The translations under genes were made by a program, and so were the position numbers. A stretch of 25,847 nucleotides of DNA, taken from assembly GCA_016719615.1 (NCBI GenBank), contig JADJYQ010000002.1:1-25847 (forward strand). The letters run 5' to 3'. Each line of letters begins with the position of its first letter. Position 1 is the first letter of the stretch. This document shows, piece after piece, positions 1 to 8,273 of the stretch. The DNA comes from Saprospiraceae bacterium. GTDB lineage: Bacteria; Bacteroidota; Bacteroidia; Chitinophagales; Saprospiraceae. Below the pieces are notes generated by a model that was not told the origin of the DNA, made no database searches, and saw nothing but the letters and a program-made list of their open reading frames with translations.

Positions 1-255
1 GTTCATAAGGCTCCATTCCAATGGCTAATAACATGCTATCATCCCGATAATAGGCCGATAAAAAAATCGATGTTTAATAATTGTAAAACCTAATGCGATC
101 TGAATCACTTCATGTCCTCTGGAAGTAGCGTGTACGTATTTGCTTACAAACTTGAAGTTCTCCTCATAAACATCTGTCAATGATTTTGCAGCAATCAGGC
201 GGAACGCCTTTTCTAATAATTCCGATGGGAGCGCTTGGTGTTTTTTCTTCGTCAT
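1..255 (-). CDS. 2-oxoacid dehydrogenase E1 component, N-terminal fragment
   Basis: This is the beginning of a thiamine-diphosphate-dependent E1 component of a pyruvate/branched-chain 2-oxoacid dehydrogenase complex; the gene leaves the window at its left edge. Seen: a start region MTKKKHQALPSELLEKAF, then YEENFKFVSKYVHATSRGHE, which is the conserved N-terminus of Bacteroidota E1 proteins (alpha and beta parts often fused). A frameshift lies in the A/T run near 60-66; past it the other frame reads LSAYYRDDSMLLAIGMEPYE, the expected continuation. Two in-frame ATG codons are possible (279 and 255). I chose 255 because the shorter start gives the usual N-terminal length. Only about 85 residues are visible, so substrate specificity cannot be told. 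Confidence 0.8.
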
Positions 256-340
256 AAAAGAGTATGCTTGCAAAGGCATGAATACTGTTCCCCGTCACCT
301 AAATTTATGCTCCAATTAATTCCATGAATTGATGAAGAAG

Positions 341-1618
341 CTAATCCAACTTTGATTGCAATGTTGCAGCAATAGCCTTTGCAACTTTCGCCCATCCATA
401 GCTGCGGATAAAATGCCGCCAGCATATCCTGCCCCTTCACCTGCCGGATATAAGCCAGCAAGCTGTGGATGCATCAAATGATCCGGATTCCGCGGAATGG
501 TAATGGGAGCGCTGGTTCTCGATTCTGTTGAAACGAGCACAGCGTCTTTATGTTTGTATTTAGGCAAGCGCTGGCAAAAAATCTCTAATCCTTTTCTCAA
601 TCGTTCTGCTAATGCTGAGGGCAAATGCTGATGCAATGCAGAAGGATAAATACCGTGGAATATAGGAAGTCTCCAGCAATTCGGCACTAGTTGTTTTTTT
701 TAAAATCCCCCAGTCTTTGCGCAGGTGCTTTCGGACCTCCATCACCCAAGTCAAACATCCTTTTTCAATTTCAGCCTGAAACATCAAACCTTGTAAGGCC
801 CCAAACTTTTCAAAGTGCTTGAGTCCTTCTCATCTACAGTAGTCACCATCCCACTATTGGCAAAGGGTGAATCGCGGCGCGATAAAGACATCCCGTTTAC
901 GACGATCTCACCGGGAGCAGTTGCAGCGGGAATGATGAGCCCTCCCGGACACATGCAAAATGAAAACACTCCTTTTTCTGCAATCTGGCAACTCAAAGCA
1001 TAACTCGCAGCTGGTAGGTAATCAGGCCTTTTTGCCTGTTTGTATTGAAGTGCATCAATCGCAGTTTTGGGGTGCTCAATACGGACCCCTATTGCAAAGG
1101 GTTTCAATTGAATTAAAATTCCTTTATTTTGAAATAAATGATAAATATCCCGGGCCGAATGTCCAGTAGCCAAAATGACCCTTTCGGTTTTAAAATCACC
1201 GCGATTGGTTTTGAGTTGTACAATCTTTGCTTTAATCACGTCTTGCTGATAAATTTCAAATCGCGTCTTCTTTCGCGAACATCTTTACCCCGCTCAATGA
1301 TGACGGGTTTGATTCCTGCCAAAATCAGTTCCAGTGCTGCAAAATATCCACATGGACCCGAACCTATGATATGAACTAAAGGTTTATCACTTACCTCCTT
1401 AAAATCAAATACTGGATTTTCATACAAACAAACGTTCGTTAGTGAAACCTCTGCCTTTAAAAAAAATAAATAAGCTGCCCTCTGGCATCTATGTTTCTAC
1501 GTCACCCGATAACAAAAACCGGTATCGGGTAAAAGATTAGCGCAGTCGAGATCGCGATGCGATGAACCTGATCATTGTTCCATTCTGAGGCCGGAATTCT
1601 GTAGTCAACATATAACAT
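341..1618 (-). CDS. FAD-dependent dehydrogenase (COG2509-like), frameshifted and internally deleted
   Basis: Flavoprotein of the uncharacterised COG2509 family of NAD(FAD)-utilising dehydrogenases. Seen, in order: start MLYVDYRIPASEWNN at 1618; NIDARG (family motif SIDAR) near 1480; the FAD dinucleotide-binding stretch HIIGSGPCGYFAALELI and IERGKDVRERRRDL; ILATGHSARDIYHLF; FCMCPGGLIIPAATAPGEIVVNGMS; TRTSAPITIPRNP-like segment; GEGAGYAGGILSAAMDG; then KVAKAIAATLQSKLD and a TAG at 341-343. At least six frameshifts must be repaired. Between RRRDLKFISK and DVIKAKIV, around 1240-1250, the roughly 110 residues that family members have, including their GEGGAG-SDGKLYTR segment, are absent. The start lies 2 bases after the kdsA stop, so both are probably one transcript. 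The in vivo substrate of the family is not known. Confidence 0.82.
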
Positions 1619-1620
1619 GT

Positions 1621-2315
1621 TTAACAGATGGCAGATCTGATGCGTAGCAATTTTTCCAGAAGCGGCTCCAACAGGTCTAATTTCAGCATATTGGCTCCAT
1701 CTGATTTGGCCAAATGTGGTTGGGGATGGGTCTCAATAAACAAACCATCAACGCCCACTGCAACGGCAGCACGAGCGATGGTTTCGATGAGCTGCGGTTT
1801 TCCACCGGTCACTCCGGATGATTGGTTGGGCTGTTGTAGAGAATGGGTACAGTCCATGACGACCGGTACTCCAAATGATTGCATCATTGGGATACCTCTA
1901 TAATCGACGATGAGATCCTGATAACCAAATGTAGTTCCTCTATCTGTGAGCCATACGTTTGGATTGCCACTGCTTAATTTTATCAACCGCAAACTGCATA
2001 CCCTCAGGACTCATAAACTGTCCCTTCTTGACATTTACTACCTTTCCTGTTTTGGGAGCAGCCAGCAACAAAGAAGTTTGCCGGCATAAAAATGCAGGGA
2101 TCTGCAAAACATCACATATTCAGCTGCAAAAACCAGCTTCTTCATCGGTGTGGATATCCGTAGTGACAGGGATTTGAAATGTATTCCCAATTTTTTGTAT
2201 AATTTCCAATCCGGTTTGATCGCCAATTCCATGATTCGACAACACAGTGACCAGCTATCAAAAAAAATTGTTTGTTTAAATTTAGTTGTATTTGATTGAG
2301 AATATCCTGTTTCAT
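1621..2315 (-). CDS. kdsA: 3-deoxy-8-phosphooctulonate synthase (KDO-8-P synthase), internal block missing
   Basis: KdsA condenses phosphoenolpyruvate with arabinose-5-phosphate to KDO-8-phosphate in the cytoplasm, for the lipopolysaccharide inner core. Seen: start MKQDILNQIQLNLNKQFFLIAG at 2315, then CVVES; IPVTTDIHTDEEAGFAAEYV and IPAFLCRQTSLLLAAPKTGK across frameshifts; WLTDRGTTFGYQDLIVDYR; MDCTHSLQQPNQSSGVTGG; VGVDGLFIETHPQP; and SDGANMLKLD near the C-terminus. All are family signatures. Relative to the family, about 40 residues are missing between CVVES and HGIGDQTG near 2231-2236, the block that contains the KANRS substrate-binding motif. At least two single-base frameshifts also occur. 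The start is 1 base after the stop of the upstream SPOR gene. As written the product could not be active; an assembly error is the simpler reading. Confidence 0.9.
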
Positions 2316-2316
2316 A

Positions 2317-3350
2317 TTATTTATCCATTTTCAAAACCCATGCACCTGCATTGAAGTGTTTCTTCATTTCATTCAATAATTGTTGGAGGTCTTTTTCTTT
2401 ACAATCAAAATTGAATTCCTACGCGATTAAATTTTCCATAAATACCCCGATACAACTGGTAGTTTTCTTCAATTTTCTGAGCCATACGATCCGCATTTGA
2501 TTTGTTTATAAAGGAACCGACAATGATGATGCAGGCTTTATGTTTGACAAGTTGGCTCAAAGAGTCTATAACTTCAGGAGTGATGTTGGTTTCTTGCGAA
2601 TCCGGATCAACAACCAGCTGTGAAGAATTTTCTATCTGGGAATTGAGCGAATCATTGGGAGCCATTAAAATTGATTTGAGAACTGCGCTGTCTTCCTGCG
2701 TGAGCATATTAGTCGAGTCCATGACCGGTATCATTGATATTGCCTTTGTAGGCTTTTTATCCGGCCAAAAAGAATACTAAAAAATGATCCATAACAAACC
2801 CAAATGACAAACAATGGATTTAGTGATTTTTCTTTTTTTCGAGCTTCAAAATAAACGGGGAGTTGCGATGACAGGATCCGGCTGATAAGCTTTTGAACTG
2901 CTTGTACCGGCAGAGGGTTTTTGTTCCATAAAATTCCCTGTGAATATTTGAAGTACTCTGTTTGAAGACTAAAACATTTTTCTCCGGGGCTTAATGCTCG
3001 AAAGGATGAATTCAAAATGACCCTGTTGCTCTAATTGAGAATTGGCTGTAAATTGAAGCGCAAGCAATTGTTCGCGTACATCCTCCTTTGCATAGCCGAA
3101 ATCGGATTCCATGTGATCCAGCATTTCATTTGGGTCTGTATCTTCATCAGGTACTAATTCAATCAATAAATGCCCGGGATAAATTTGACCTTCCAAATGG
3201 TTCACATGAGCAGATCGGGATTCTGCTTTAAAGCAGCGCAATACCCGGAATCTTAAACCAGAGGTACTGGTTCAAGTGCCACCAAAGCAAGTACAATATA
3301 TTCGCCCTTTTTGTCAAATTGTTTACTGTATGCGAACACCAAAATAATCA
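2317..3350 (-). CDS. HU-CCDC81 / SPOR domain envelope protein (frameshifted)
   Basis: Probable cell-envelope protein of the Bacteroidota HU-CCDC81 plus SPOR type; SPOR domains bind peptidoglycan, often at division sites. Seen after joining frames: an N-terminal domain with ILYLLWWHLNQYLWFKIPG, matching the IPG(F/L)GAF core of CCDC81-like HU domains, then HLLIELVPDEDTD and EDVREQLLALQFTANSQLE; a hydrophobic segment LNPLFVIWVCYGSFFSILF near 2780-2850, probably a transmembrane helix; a Ser/Asp/Gln-rich linker; and a C-terminal part ACIIIVGSFINKSNADRMAQ...YGKFNRVGIQF, DCKEKDLQQLLNEMKKHF and AWVLKMDK, which fits a SPOR fold. Stop TAA at 2317-2319, 1 base before the kdsA ATG. At least three frameshifts occur. 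The 5' end is approximate because no clean start codon is visible around 3320-3370. Confidence 0.65.
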
Positions 3351-3418
3351 AAGAAGTTTTAAGGCAGCATGGGTAATTTATTATATATGTACCGCGCTAA
3401 GCAGCAATAGGAGTTAGC

Positions 3419-4795
3419 TTATTCTGCTTCCTTTTTCTTGCGTTTGATCTTAAACAGGTCGATAATTTCCTTCTCAGTGAGGAATTCAAATTCTACAAAT
3501 TGAGAACTGACATGTTTTTTGATCTCTGGTATTCCTTGCTCGTTTGTCCCTTATAGAAAGCTAACAAATTCGCACATAATCCATGCAAAGTCCTTTGGTC
3601 TCCTGATCAAATGCGCTGTTTCCAAACACATTCATGTAATTGTACAGTGTGCGAAGTAATTCAAAAAAATTATGATATTCCGGTTCTGTCAGATTTGTGA
3701 TGACTTTGGAAAACAGTTGTAATACTGCCAGACGCAAACATTCATTGTTGATCGACATCCCTTCGTACTGACTGTAAAATGCATTAACTACATCCAATGT
3801 GTCTTCATGCAAAAACCTTTATCATGAATGGCCATTAACAAATTGTAAAAGCGAATCAGGTCATCGCCTTCATTGCGATTGAGTAAATTAAAAACTTTGC
3901 GATCTACATTGGGCCCAAATAAAATTCCACTGCGATAGGAATTTTTGAGAAACTTAAAATACAAATTATTAAACTGCGGGTTCTCATACCTGCATGCATT
4001 GAGTGCATTTGCAAGATGTTGGGGTTTCAGTAGGATTCAATTCGATAAAATTGGCAATCAAAGCAATCAAATCAATGAACTCTGGCTCTTTGTAAAACTT
4101 TTTGACCTGAGTTTATGAATCTCTTCGATATAACTGTCACGACTAGATTTAAATTCAATTCTGCTTTGCAGGAAATGTTTGAGTGCTGTCGACTCCAAAT
4201 GAAGTTCATTAACTGTTTCCGGAAAATCAGCATGCAGGAAGTTGAAATGTAAACTGTTTTTTATAACGGCTTAATAAATTTTTGCGTTCTTCCGCATCCC
4301 GAAAACGATCATGAATCATCGATTGAAAATAGGCCTTCACCTTTTTTATTTTCAATTTGATCCAATAAATTCGCAATCCAGATATCACTGCTCAAGGCAA
4401 AACCCAATTGTACAGTTTGACCAATTCGTTGACGGATCACATCAAAATTGGTGGAGTTTGCAATGGCCAGTAAAAATTGTTTGAATGTTTCTGGCGGACA
4501 TACTTAAACTGATGGCTGATCTCTCCCCGCAAGACGCTATAGCCCGTAGATTCTAGGCTGGAACAGGCCTTCAAAAAATGGATTTAGCAGGACTTTTCCA
4601 ATTCCGGCAATTGCAAAGGATGTTGTTCGGCCACCTCCTGATAAATTTCAGCTACCATGGGTTCATAAACTTCCTGTAGGACTTTATAAAGTTCTACTGT
4701 TTCCTCTTCGAGGTAAGCCGCCAGTTCATCGAGCTCTGTATTAATTCTGCAACGGCCTGGAGACGTTCTTTGTAATCTTGAAGTAGCGCTTGCAT
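3419..4795 (-). CDS. Hypothetical helical protein, heavily frameshifted
   Basis: I do not recognise this protein. A continuous reading can be followed through at least six frame changes from ATG at 4795 (MQALLQDYKERLQAVAELI) through LDELAAYLEEETVELYKVLQ, YIEEIHKLKKFY-like text, NAFYSQYEGMSINNECLRLA and EPEYHNFFELLRTLYNYMN to the charged end EKEIIDLFKIKRKKKEAE and TAA at 3419-3421. It would be about 460 residues, alpha-helical and acidic/leucine-rich, with no signal peptide or membrane segment visible. It follows rpsP on the same strand, but a hairpin resembling a terminator (4825-4857) lies between them, so it may have its own promoter. A gap of about 70 bases separates it from the SPOR gene. 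Confidence 0.6.
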
Positions 4796-4824
4796 AGGTT
4801 TTATTTTGTTTGCTAAGAATGACA

Positions 4825-4857
4825 AAACCTGAATAGAAATACATCCTATCCAGGTTT
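4825..4857 (-). terminator. Probable intrinsic terminator downstream of rpsP
   Basis: On the minus strand the sequence AAACCTGGATAG, a 9-base loop, and CTATTCAGGTTT forms a 12-bp stem with one G-U wobble, followed by TTGTC. It lies about 97 bases after the rpsP stop and 30 bases before the next gene start. The stem is AT-rich and the U-tract short, so efficiency is uncertain. Confidence 0.5.
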
Positions 4858-4953
4858 ATAATATTTTATAATTTAGTACATTTATAAAATTATATTTCTA
4901 TAATTCTATAAAATTCAAAACAAAAAACGGCAAATCGGTTAAGGGTTTCGGTT

Positions 4954-5409
4954 TTATTCCTCCTCAGTACTAGCTACGTCAGGTGTAGGTGCGGCTGCTT
5001 TTGCCTCTCCACTTACTTTTTTATGGAAGTCGGCCATTTCCTGTTTGCGAGCTTCCACTTTTTGGGCAATATTGCCTTCTTTTGAATTTACCCATTCCTG
5101 ATATTGGTGATCTGCTTGTTCCTGAGTGAGAGCGCCTTTTGTTACTCCCCTTTGCAGATGTTTGCGATGTAATACGCCTTTGTATCGAAGGATCGCATTT
5201 ACAGTATCTGTGGGTTGAGCTCCCTTCATTAACCATTCGAAAGCTTTATCGCGATCGATGTCCACAGTAGCTGGCTTCGTAATTGGGTTATAAATACCTA
5301 GTTTTTCGATGAATTTTCCATCTCTAGGAGACCTGGCATCGGCAATGACGATGTGGTAAAATGGTGCTTTTTTGCGCCCTTTGCGTTGTAATCTGATTTT
5401 AACGGCCAT
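4954..5409 (-). CDS. rpsP: 30S ribosomal protein S16
   Basis: Small-subunit ribosomal protein that binds 16S rRNA during 30S assembly. Intact 151-residue frame. The N-terminus MAVKIRLQRKGRKKAPFYHI, then VIADARSPRDGKFIEKLGIYNP and DRDKAFEWLMKGAQPTDTV are textbook S16. Residues 1 to about 80 form the conserved domain; the remaining 70 or so are a charged and Ala-rich tail (KKVSGEAKAAAPTPDVASTEEE-like), which many Bacteroidota S16 proteins carry and most other bacteria lack. The frequent neighbours rimM and trmD are not next to it here. A TAACTTTG -7 element lies about 70 bases upstream. This is one of the few genes in the left half without a frameshift. Confidence 0.98.
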   Translation of the reverse strand: MAVKIRLQRKGRKKAPFYHIVIADARSPRDGKFIEKLGIYNPITKPATVDIDRDKAFEWLMKGAQPTDTVNAILRYKGVLHRKHLQRGVTKGALTQEQADHQYQEWVNSKEGNIAQKVEARKQEMADFHKKVSGEAKAAAPTPDVASTEEE

Positions 5410-5479
5410 TTATTCAGTTTTAATGTTTAGACCTCTATCCACTTACTCTGAAAACAGACTGTGCCGACATTAAGGGCCG

Positions 5480-5487
5480 CAAAGTTA
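5480..5487 (-). promoter_or_regulatory. Candidate -7 box for rpsP
   Basis: The minus strand reads TAACTTTG, an exact match to the Bacteroidota -7 consensus TAnnTTTG, about 70 bases before the rpsP start. No clear -33 TTG/TTTG is found 19-20 bases upstream, so this is half a promoter by sequence. Confidence 0.4.
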
Positions 5488-5550
5488 AAGGTAAATTCAG
5501 AATATAGCTTAGAATCTTTCTAAAAAAATCTACAAACTGGATTTGTAGCA

Positions 5551-5582
5551 AACTATTTGACTATCAGACTAACTGTCTATTT
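5551..5582. repeat. Left part of degenerate 8-bp tandem array
   Basis: Four consecutive octamers, AACTATTT, GACTATCA, GACTAACT and GTCTATTT, end exactly at the left terminus of the insertion element. They continue, in phase, the longer array on its other side (8295-8470). The rest of the gene-free stretch from 5410 to 5731 holds the rpsP upstream region, these units, the left terminal inverted repeat and about 130 bases of AT-rich element DNA. Confidence 0.85.
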
Positions 5583-5603
5583 GGTAGTGTCTCAGTTTGA
5601 AAA
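5583..5603 (+). repeat. Left terminal inverted repeat of the element
   Basis: Begins GGTAGTGTCTCAGTTTGAAA and is identical over 21 bases to the reverse complement of 8274-8294; similarity stops right after. Confidence 0.92.
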
Positions 5604-5731
5604 AATAATTTAAAATTATACTAATATGATAAAGAAAATAACAACACAGGCTTCACCTGGCGAAAGCTACGTCAGTATGACTAAAATTTACTTTTTTAGG
5701 AATACTAATTTATGTATCGGTGCAAAAATAA

Positions 5732-5926
5732 TCAACTTCCCTTTTGAAGTACAAATGTCAGGCACAACATACTTAACGATCCCATAGGCCCCGGGAAAGC
5801 AATTTGATGTACTTGAATTATCTTATAGCCATCATCTAAAGCAGCCTTTACTTGTGGGAATCGAAATTCGGCAAATCCTTCTGGATTTGAAACATTTTTA
5901 ATGGTAACGGTAATTACTTGTTGCAT
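5732..5926 (-). CDS. Small hypothetical protein of the element
   Basis: A 64-residue frame, MQQVITVTIKNVSNPEGFAE to LTFVLQKGS. I do not recognise a named family. The layout (beta strand, helix KAALDDGYKIIQ, beta strand, final strand LTFVLQK) resembles many tiny DUF-type proteins built as a short alpha/beta unit with a DGYKI motif. It lies between the transposase stop (5982) and the left end of the element. A TATTTTTG element about 25 bases upstream matches the -7 consensus, though the nearest TTG is only 15 bases from it. A frameshift near the C-terminus (around 5785) is possible because PGPMGS is atypical. Function unknown. Confidence 0.5.
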   Translation of the reverse strand: MQQVITVTIKNVSNPEGFAEFRFPQVKAALDDGYKIIQVHQIAFPGPMGSLSMLCLTFVLQKGS

Positions 5927-5981
5927 AAGGATTAGTTTAGAATACCCAAAAATACAAAAGGATGGTTTCCAAGCCTTCTTT

Positions 5982-6808
5982 TTATTTCTCGGTCAATCTA
6001 ACTATATCCTCTACTTCCCAAAGTTTCTTAGTTAAACCAGCTTCCATTGCCGGGGTGCATCTGATTGTTTTATGAATCTTTACAAAGTTGTAATAAACGA
6101 AGTGCAAAGCGATTGCGTAACAATGGTTTTCTATTTTCTTAGAGAAAGCGTTGGTTAGCCTTGTAAATCTCCTCATGTGCATTCTCATGGTCAAATTCTG
6201 TCTTTCGATATGGCTTGTAGTTACATAATTGGGGCTGGGGTTTCCAGTAACTACTGTTTCTTTTGTCCCTAAACATTCAGCTGGGCTGTATCTTTTTTCG
6301 TTTCCTCTGCCTTCGCCTTGTCCATAAATCTTCACCAGCTGTGAGTAATCAATATTGCCACCGAATGCGTTATCTGTAGCTTCTAAATATGCTTTCAAAC
6401 CATCAGTAGTTAACTGCACTCTGTTTTTAAGTCTGTATCTTAAGTCTTCCATGAAAGGAATAGCAGTATCTAAATCTCTACTTCCAACTAACCAAGAAAG
6501 AACTAATTTAGAATCAGGGTCAATTCCTACGAAAGTCCAAATGTCGCCAGCCTGATCTTCCATTCCATCCGGTACGTTCTTTTGTTTTGCATAAACAAAG
6601 CTCCAAATCTCATCACATTGGATTCTTTTTGAGTTTACGTTAACTACATTCTCATTATGGAAACTCTGGCAGCCCTGCCAACGTCAACCAGTAATTTAGT
6701 TACTGTATTTATTGAAACATCAGCAATTCTAGAAGTAGCCCGTAAGCTTGTGCCCTCAACAAGTAATTTGATGATCTGGGTTCTTTTTTCGATTGGTAAC
6801 TTATTCAT
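5982..6808 (-). CDS. IS1-family DDE transposase (one frameshift)
   Basis: Catalyses movement of the element. Start ATG at 6808: MNKLPIEKRTQIIKLLVEG, then a helix-turn-helix-like segment SLRATSRIADVSINTVTKLL (residues 21-40). Catalytic acidic residues, numbered after restoring one base: Asp66 in IQCDEIWSF, Asp136 in LTTDGLKAY and Glu202 in SHIERQNLTMRM, followed by FTRLTNAFSKKIENH and NFVKIHKTIRCTPAMEAGL, all typical of this group. Span 827 bases; adding one base near 6672-6678 (VDVGRA to CQSFHNEN) makes exactly 276 codons with the stop. Whether this is a sequencing deletion or a programmed -1 shift, as in classical IS1, is discussed in the findings. Its own promoter lies at 6813-6842. Confidence 0.93.
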
Positions 6809-6812
6809 GCAT

Positions 6813-6842
6813 CAAAGATACAATGAATACTTGAACGGTCAA
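6813..6842 (-). promoter_or_regulatory. Transposase promoter
   Basis: Minus-strand -33 TTGACC (TTG at 6842-6840), a 19-base spacer and -7 TATCTTTG (6820-6813), a very good Bacteroidota promoter. The ATG of the transposase is only 4 bases past the -7 box, so the transcript would be leaderless or nearly so. It closely resembles the passenger promoter at 8224-8254. Confidence 0.75.
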
Positions 6843-6910
6843 GCAAAAATATCAATTTAAAAACTGGTATTTTTCCTATTACATAAGTACATTAAATTTA
6901 TGTAATTGAT

Positions 6911-7116
6911 TTACAGCTGTTTACGATTATTTGCTTGGTAACGTCGCTTACCTACAGTATCCAACGGAGAGATATTATATTTTTCGGGTTCAACCAAACC
7001 CAATTTTTCATTTTGAGAAAATCGGATTTAAGCTCTAAATAATAATCATCTCCATTAAACTTATGCATTCCTTCGTAAATCGCTTTTTCTACTTTATCTT
7101 TTATTGATTCTGACAT
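6911..7116 (-). CDS. Small passenger protein, probably frameshifted
   Basis: Third gene of the passenger operon; ATG at 7116 lies 3 bases after the protease stop. It begins MSESIKDKVEKAIYEGMHKF, then NGDDYYLELKSDF. In the starting frame it ends at TAG 6952-6954 (54 residues). With one base added at the run near 7010-7020 it continues QNEKLGLVEPEKYNISPLD to RRYQANNRKQL and TAA at 6911-6913, a more natural protein sequence. It is small, charged, without a signal peptide, and I recognise no family. Tight spacing suggests translation coupled to the protease, so it may be a partner or regulator; that is inference only. Confidence 0.5.
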
Positions 7117-7119
7117 ATC

Positions 7120-7987
7120 TTATGCTCCATTTATAATTAGTCTGGTTTGAAAGAAAAACCGAAATCCGGTTTTTGCTATATAATCAGTTACTATATCGTT
7201 ATAATCTCTTATTATCTTGGTCAAAACTGGATCGCCTGAATAATCATCAATTTCAATCCTTAATGAATTTAGCTTCTCAATTCCAATGTTTCTCGTGCGA
7301 AAACCAAAGCTTGTTGTTTCCTAAATCTTCTGCTATTTTTCTGGCTCTTTCTTCTTTCTGGGCATCCGTTACAGGAGAGCCAATATTATTCGTTTTGTGA
7401 TGTGTCCATGTTTTGAACTTGTATTTAACAAGCCATGATTTTAATAAATCAACAGTTAATTTCTTTGCTTGTTCATAGCTTTCAAGTATGGCTAAATCTA
7501 AACTTTGAAACTTAGCAAACTCTACAACGGACAATTCTTTTTTATTTGATTTTTCAATCATCGCCTCTACTCTGTCAAGATAACCTAAAGCCGGAACGTA
7601 ATCTGTTCCAATCAAAACTTGAGGGTCAATTGGTCCAAGTGATGAAGAATAGTCCATGTAAATTTTATCTCCAGACATGCATATAATCGTACCTGCCGAC
7701 ATTGCATAATCAGGAACAATAAAATAAACTTCCTTATAATGATGCCTAATAATATCTACTAATTTTTCAGATGCTTCCGCGCTTCCGCCAGGTGTATTAA
7801 GGATTATTACACAACGATCTTTAGCTTCTCCATCTGCTTTCAATTCCTCAATCACATCCCTGAACGCCCTTTCGTAAAATGGATGTATTTCCCCATAATA
7901 AAATATACAATCAGCCTCAAATTTTGTTTCAATTTTTTTAAGGTTGTCTTGCAAAATTTGATTGATATGCTTGTCTACTTCGAGCAT
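7120..7987 (-). CDS. ClpP-like serine protease, SDH (serine dehydrogenase proteinase) family
   Basis: Member of the SDH protease family (PF01972 type), which has the ClpP/crotonase fold; proposed to be serine proteases, with biological targets mostly unknown. Seen: ILNTPGGSAEASEKLVDIIR (oxyanion-type GGS, residues 67-69), YFIVPDYAMSAGTIICMSGD with probable nucleophile Ser97 in MSAGT, MDYSSSLGPIDPQV (residues 112-124), then YEQAKKLTVDLLKSWLVKYK. A frameshift near 7297 separates LWFSHE from RNIGIEKLNSLRIEIDDYSG, and the protein ends RFFFQTRLIINGA with TAA at 7120-7122, about 289 residues. No signal peptide or transmembrane segment is visible, so it is probably cytoplasmic. It starts 4 bases after the upstream gene's stop. 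Being carried inside an IS1-type element is unusual. Confidence 0.88.
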
Positions 7988-7991
7988 TTAT

Positions 7992-8218
7992 TTAGGTTTT
8001 TTTCCATCTGGTTTGCGCTGCCAATTTAGCAATTTCTTTTCTTTTAGCCGGACTTAATTTTTCTGCCCTTGCCTTTCCTCCTTTCAATCCTCCGAGTTTT
8101 CCCAGAGCTACAGCAGCAGCATTTTTCCATCTTCTGTTATTTGGATCTCTCCGGTTGCCAAATCCACTATATTTTTGGCTTTTTGATTAAAATCAGTAGG
8201 TAACTTTGATTTTTTCAT
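7992..8218 (-). CDS. Small Gly/Lys-motif protein (GGLKGGKARA type), frameshifted
   Basis: First gene of the passenger operon, about 75 residues. It begins MKKSKLPTDFNQKAKNIVDL; after one frameshift near 8145-8150 it reads DPNNRRWKNAAAVALGKLGG, then LKGGKARAEKLSPAKRKEIA and KLAAQTRWKKT, ending in TAA at 7992-7994. The GKLGGLKGGKARAxxLSP...IAxxAAxxRW motif recurs in small proteins of many bacteria and is reminiscent of KGG/stress-type Gly-Lys repeats; its function is not established to my knowledge. It is strongly basic, so nucleic-acid binding is possible but is inference. A strong promoter at 8224-8254 puts its ATG 5 bases past the -7 box. Confidence 0.72.
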
Positions 8219-8223
8219 ATTCG

Positions 8224-8254
8224 CAAAGATACAACGCTATTCTTATCCGGTCAA
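8224..8254 (-). promoter_or_regulatory. Passenger operon promoter
   Basis: Minus-strand -33 TTGACC (TTG at 8254-8252), a 20-base spacer and -7 TATCTTTG (8231-8224), an excellent match to the Bacteroidota consensus. It shares TGCTTGACCG and TTGTATCTTTG with the transposase promoter at 6813-6842. It reads inward from the right end of the element. Confidence 0.75.
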
Positions 8255-8273
8255 GCATCAAAAAAGGAAACTA

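Noticed and set aside
1504..1530. Inverted repeat ACCCGATA / TATCGGGT resembling a regulatory hairpin
   Set aside because: It falls inside the N-terminal coding part of the FAD-dependent dehydrogenase (reading LLPDTGFCYRVT before NIDARG), so it is coding sequence.
5627..5788. 53-codon plus-strand frame starting ATGATAAAG just inside the element's left end
   Set aside because: Overlaps the end of the better-supported minus-strand gene, has no promoter and no recognised family. It remains a weak alternative.
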